DNA from: VRUE01 sp963703895
GTDB lineage: Bacteria; Actinomycetota; Thermoleophilia; Solirubrobacterales; 70-9
NCBI GenBank assembly: GCA_963703895.1
Contig: CAVPFX010000003.1
Coordinates: 620,001 to 684,000, forward strand
Reading direction: 5' to 3'
Length of the DNA: 64,000 nucleotides
In this document: positions 61,703 through 64,000 of the stretch, one piece after another
Layout of the letters: each line of letters opens with the position of its first letter
How positions within the stretch are numbered: position 1 is the stretch's first letter
The notes under the pieces: generated by a model
Told to the model about the DNA's origin: nothing
Seen by the model: the letters and a program-made list of their open reading frames with translations, nothing else
Databases searched by the model: none
Position numbers and translations under genes: made by a program

Positions 61703-62977
61703 TTAGGCCGGAACGGGCTCTTTCTCCACCGGCTTCTCAGCAATCGCCTGCTCGGCCACTTCGGCCGCGTACCCCAGCCGCTCGGCATATTCCCGCGCCT
61801 GCATCCGCGAGATGACCATGCGCTGGATCTCGGCCGTGCCCTCGAACAGCTGGTAGATCTTGGCGTCGCGGAACCACTTCTCCAGCGGGCACTCGGTGCT
61901 CCAGGCGTAAGGGCCAACCAGGTCCATCAGCGTAGTCGTCGCCCACATCGTCACGTCGCCGGCCTTGAGCTTTGACATCGAGCCCTGGCCGCCGCGCATC
62001 GGGATCCCGTTACGACCCATCCAGGCGGCGCGCTGGACGAGCAAACGCGCGGCTTCGATCTCGGTAGCGACGTCGGCCAGCGTCTGCTGGATGCGCTGTT
62101 CGCCGAGGACCGGCTTGCCGCCTTCCGACTGACCGTCGAGGTACTCGAGCGTCCACTCGTAGGAGGCCTGGGCGATGCCAAGCGCCGAGGCGCCGACCAG
62201 CGGCCGGGTCATCTCGAAGGTCGCCAGGGCGTCCGCCCCACGCGACTTCTTGCCTTCGCGCCCGCGCTGCAGCTTGCGCTCCAGCTTCTCCTCACCGCCG
62301 AGCAGGTTCTCGATCGGGATGCGGCAGTCCTCGAGCACGATCTCGGCCGTGTGCGAGGCGCGGATGCCGAGCTTCGACTCCTTCTTGCCCTGGCTCAGCC
62401 CAGGCGTGTCCTTGCCGACGACGAAGGTGGCCTGGCCGCGCGTGCCGAGGGTGGGGTCGACGGTGGCGACGACGACGTGGACGTCGGCGATGCCGCCGTT
62501 GGTGATGAAGACCTTGGTGCCGTTGAGGACCCACTCGTCGCCGTCGCGTTTGGCGGTCGTCTTCAGGCTCTTCACGTCGGAGCCGGCCTGCGGCTCGGTG
62601 ACCGCGTAGGCACCGAGCTTGATCTCCTCGCCGCTGCCGAAGCACTCGGGCACCCACTGGCCAATCTGCTCCGGGGTCCCGGAGGAGGCAATGCCGGCGG
62701 CGGCGAGGCCGGAGCCGGAGATCGCCAGAGCGGTGCCGGCACAACCCCAGTGGAACTCCTCGGCCGAGATCACCTGCATCTGGCCCTGCTCGTCAGCGGC
62801 GGAGGCCTGGATGCTCTCGAGGCCGCCGAAGCCCTGCTTGCGCGCCTCCTTGATCACCTCCCAAGGGGTGCTCTCCTCTTCGTCGTGCTTGCGGGCGGCG
62901 GGCCTGATCACCTCACGGGCGAAGGTCCGGCAGCGCTCTTTGTGCTCCTGCTGCTGGTCGTTGAGTGCGAAGTCCAT
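61703..62977 (-). CDS. Acyl-CoA dehydrogenase
   Basis: 424 aa from ATG 62977 (MDFALNDQQQEHKERCRTFA). I reject the start at 63031 because it would lie on the palindromic operator. FAD enzyme for beta-oxidation: FAD/substrate loop AYAVTEPQAGSDVKSLKTTA, FITNGGIADVHVV, and the C-terminal domain IYQLFEGTAEIQRMVISR, where the E of EGTAEIQ is the catalytic-base position of short/medium-chain enzymes. Probably regulated through the site at 63016. Confidence 0.9.
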   Translation of the reverse strand: MDFALNDQQQEHKERCRTFAREVIRPAARKHDEEESTPWEVIKEARKQGFGGLESIQASAADEQGQMQVISAEEFHWGCAGTALAISGSGLAAAGIASSGTPEQIGQWVPECFGSGEEIKLGAYAVTEPQAGSDVKSLKTTAKRDGDEWVLNGTKVFITNGGIADVHVVVATVDPTLGTRGQATFVVGKDTPGLSQGKKESKLGIRASHTAEIVLEDCRIPIENLLGGEEKLERKLQRGREGKKSRGADALATFEMTRPLVGASALGIAQASYEWTLEYLDGQSEGGKPVLGEQRIQQTLADVATEIEAARLLVQRAAWMGRNGIPMRGGQGSMSKLKAGDVTMWATTTLMDLVGPYAWSTECPLEKWFRDAKIYQLFEGTAEIQRMVISRMQAREYAERLGYAAEVAEQAIAEKPVEKEPVPA

Positions 62978-63015
62978 GGGTCCCTTCTTGGTCAGCGGCG
63001 TGGTCGCGCGGTTGA

Positions 63016-63037
63016 TTGACTGGTCAGTCAACCAGTC
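63016..63037. promoter_or_regulatory. Palindromic operator upstream of acyl-CoA dehydrogenase
   Basis: TTGACTG-GT-CAGTCAA (63016-63031), with a second overlapping inverted repeat GACTGGT/ACCAGTC (63018-63037). It has the look of a TetR-family site (FadR/KstR-like) typical of fatty-acid genes in actinobacteria. No TetR gene is in the window. Confidence 0.55.
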
Positions 63038-63089
63038 TCGGAAAGGTTAGCTGACCAGCCAGCCACCTCCCGCCTGTACCGTTCCGGCC

Positions 63090-64000
63090 TTGGCCGGGAA
63101 ACGCCCCATCAACGCCGACCTACCGGTCGCCGGTACGCCGCCGCAGAAGCCCGACGAGTCGCCCGAGCCCAAGCCGGCGCCGGAGAAGTCGCAAAAGCCG
63201 GCAGAGGAGAAAGAGAAACCGGCGGAGAAGCCGAAACCGGTCGTCTCGACCCCGCCCCCCACCGCCAAACGGAAGCGCAAGCCGATCCCGACCGCGCTGA
63301 AGGCAATCGGTGGGCTGGTTCTCGTCGCCCTGGTCTTTCTCATCGCCGCTGTGCTCGGCGGTGGTGGCTCGAACAAACACGAGGAGAAACCGGCGCCAGC
63401 GCCGGCCCTGGCGCCAGCGGAGGAAGAGCAGACCCCGACCGCCGAAGCGGCAGAAGAGCTCGGCTACCCCGCCTTCGCCACCAACAACACGACCAGGGTC
63501 GGCGGCTCCGATCCAGCAACCACCGCGGCCGGCGTGGCCCTCGCCGTCTTTCCCTCGGTCAAGGTCGCGCAGCGGCCGATCGCCGTCACCCTGGTCGACG
63601 AAGACGATTGGCAGGGAGCTATCGCGGCGTCAGTGCTGATGGCCACGCCGGTGAGGGCACCGTTGCTCGTCTCCTCCGAAGGGGACCTTCCCGACCCCAC
63701 CACCCAGGCTCTCGACACCCTCGACCCGCAGGGAAACGCCGCCACCGAGAAGATCCAGGCCTTCGCGATTGGCGACGCCGCCACGCCGGACGGGCTGCGA
63801 ACGACCCAGGTGAAGGCGGCCAGCCCGGCTGCGCTCGCCGTCGCGATCGAGGCACTGCGCAACAAACTGCTCGGGAATGCCCCCACGCACATCGTCCTCG
63901 TCCCGGAAGACAAGCCCGAATTCGCGGCGCCGGCGGCGGCCTGGGCGGCGCGCTCCGGCGACGCGGTGCTCTATAGCGGCCCCGGCAAGCTCCCCAAGGC
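63090..64000 (+). CDS. Membrane-anchored CWB2-like (cell-wall-binding repeat 2) protein, 3' end beyond window
   Basis: The frame from TTG 63090 is open to the right edge (303 residues). Order: Pro/Lys/Glu-rich cytoplasmic stretch (~10-65), one membrane helix (~70-92, IGGLVLVALVFLIAAVLGGG), an acidic linker, then a region resembling cell-wall-binding repeat 2: ATTAAGVALAVFPSVK, VTLVDEDDWQGAIAASVLMA, TPVRAPLLVSSEGDLPD and KIQAFAIGDAA. Assignment is by pattern and moderate. TACCGT is 7 nt before the TTG, supporting that start. Divergent from acyl-CoA dehydrogenase. Confidence 0.7.
   Translation, partial: MAGKRPINADLPVAGTPPQKPDESPEPKPAPEKSQKPAEEKEKPAEKPKPVVSTPPPTAKRKRKPIPTALKAIGGLVLVALVFLIAAVLGGGGSNKHEEKPAPAPALAPAEEEQTPTAEAAEELGYPAFATNNTTRVGGSDPATTAAGVALAVFPSVKVAQRPIAVTLVDEDDWQGAIAASVLMATPVRAPLLVSSEGDLPDPTTQALDTLDPQGNAATEKIQAFAIGDAATPDGLRTTQVKAASPAALAVAIEALRNKLLGNAPTHIVLVPEDKPEFAAPAAAWAARSGDAVLYSGPGKLPK

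Noticed and set aside
1..64000. tRNA, rRNA, riboswitch or CRISPR elements
   Set aside because: Looked for T-loop/acceptor patterns, 16S/23S signatures and regular spacers while reading the intergenic regions; none was found. A covariance-model search (tRNAscan/Infernal) would be decisive.

Overview
The window is high-GC bacterial chromosome (many GTG/TTG starts, Rrf2-controlled suf genes, WS/DGAT acyltransferase, AddAB rather than RecBCD, MarP-like membrane protease). It looks actinobacterial, most plausibly class Thermoleophilia (Solirubrobacterales); that placement is inference from gene content. No rRNA, tRNA, CRISPR array or intact insertion sequence was seen.

Layout. 1-4.7 kb: HtpX protease (cut by the left edge), a NarL-type histidine kinase/response regulator pair split by a divergent AbiEi/DUF559-like gene, and an MFS exporter. 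4.7-13.3 kb: an iron-sulfur assembly locus in two operons, Rrf2-sufC-sufS and Rieske-sufB-sufD, with sufU between them. An AlbA_2-type regulator with an AT-rich operator and a VOC-domain gene interrupt it. The two operons share a promoter/operator motif. 13.3-20.5 kb: membrane protein/cupredoxin-like cluster, ispH, WS/DGAT, FxsA and membrane proteins. 20.6-30.25 kb: an accessory region with a 2085-aa secreted YD-repeat (Rhs-like) protein, three paralogous small membrane/PH-like proteins and a decayed second Rhs tip. It is bounded on both sides by a 22-bp exact copy of the 3' end of sufT. 30.25-33.6 kb: sufT, HAD and alpha/beta hydrolases, hypotheticals. 33.7-42 kb: addB-addA facing xseA-xseB, then an HxlR regulator. 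42-47.4 kb: MarP-like protease divergent from a penicillin-binding protein, a DUF4352-like lipoprotein, SRPBCC, FHA and coiled-coil proteins. 47.6-54 kb: gltB, cupin, beta-propeller. 54-58.6 kb: lysA-hom-thrC-thrB. 58.6-64 kb: low-complexity exported protein, M23 peptidase, CDF exporter, acyl-CoA dehydrogenase, and a cell-wall-binding-like protein cut by the right edge.

The most interesting part is the Rhs region. The large surface protein ends in a 134-residue hydrophobic tip. Four bases later a two-helix PH-like protein starts, followed by a degraded Rhs tip and two more PH-like proteins. This is the arrangement expected of polymorphic toxin/immunity cassettes with displaced orphan modules, but none of the tip or partner sequences is one I recognise as a described toxin or immunity family.

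Two cautions. About ten genes, including the normally essential ispH and all of addAB, are broken by single-base frameshifts that look like sequence errors; I annotate them as single genes. Many genes also have a TAnnnT hexamer 6-10 nt before the start codon, so leaderless transcription appears common here.
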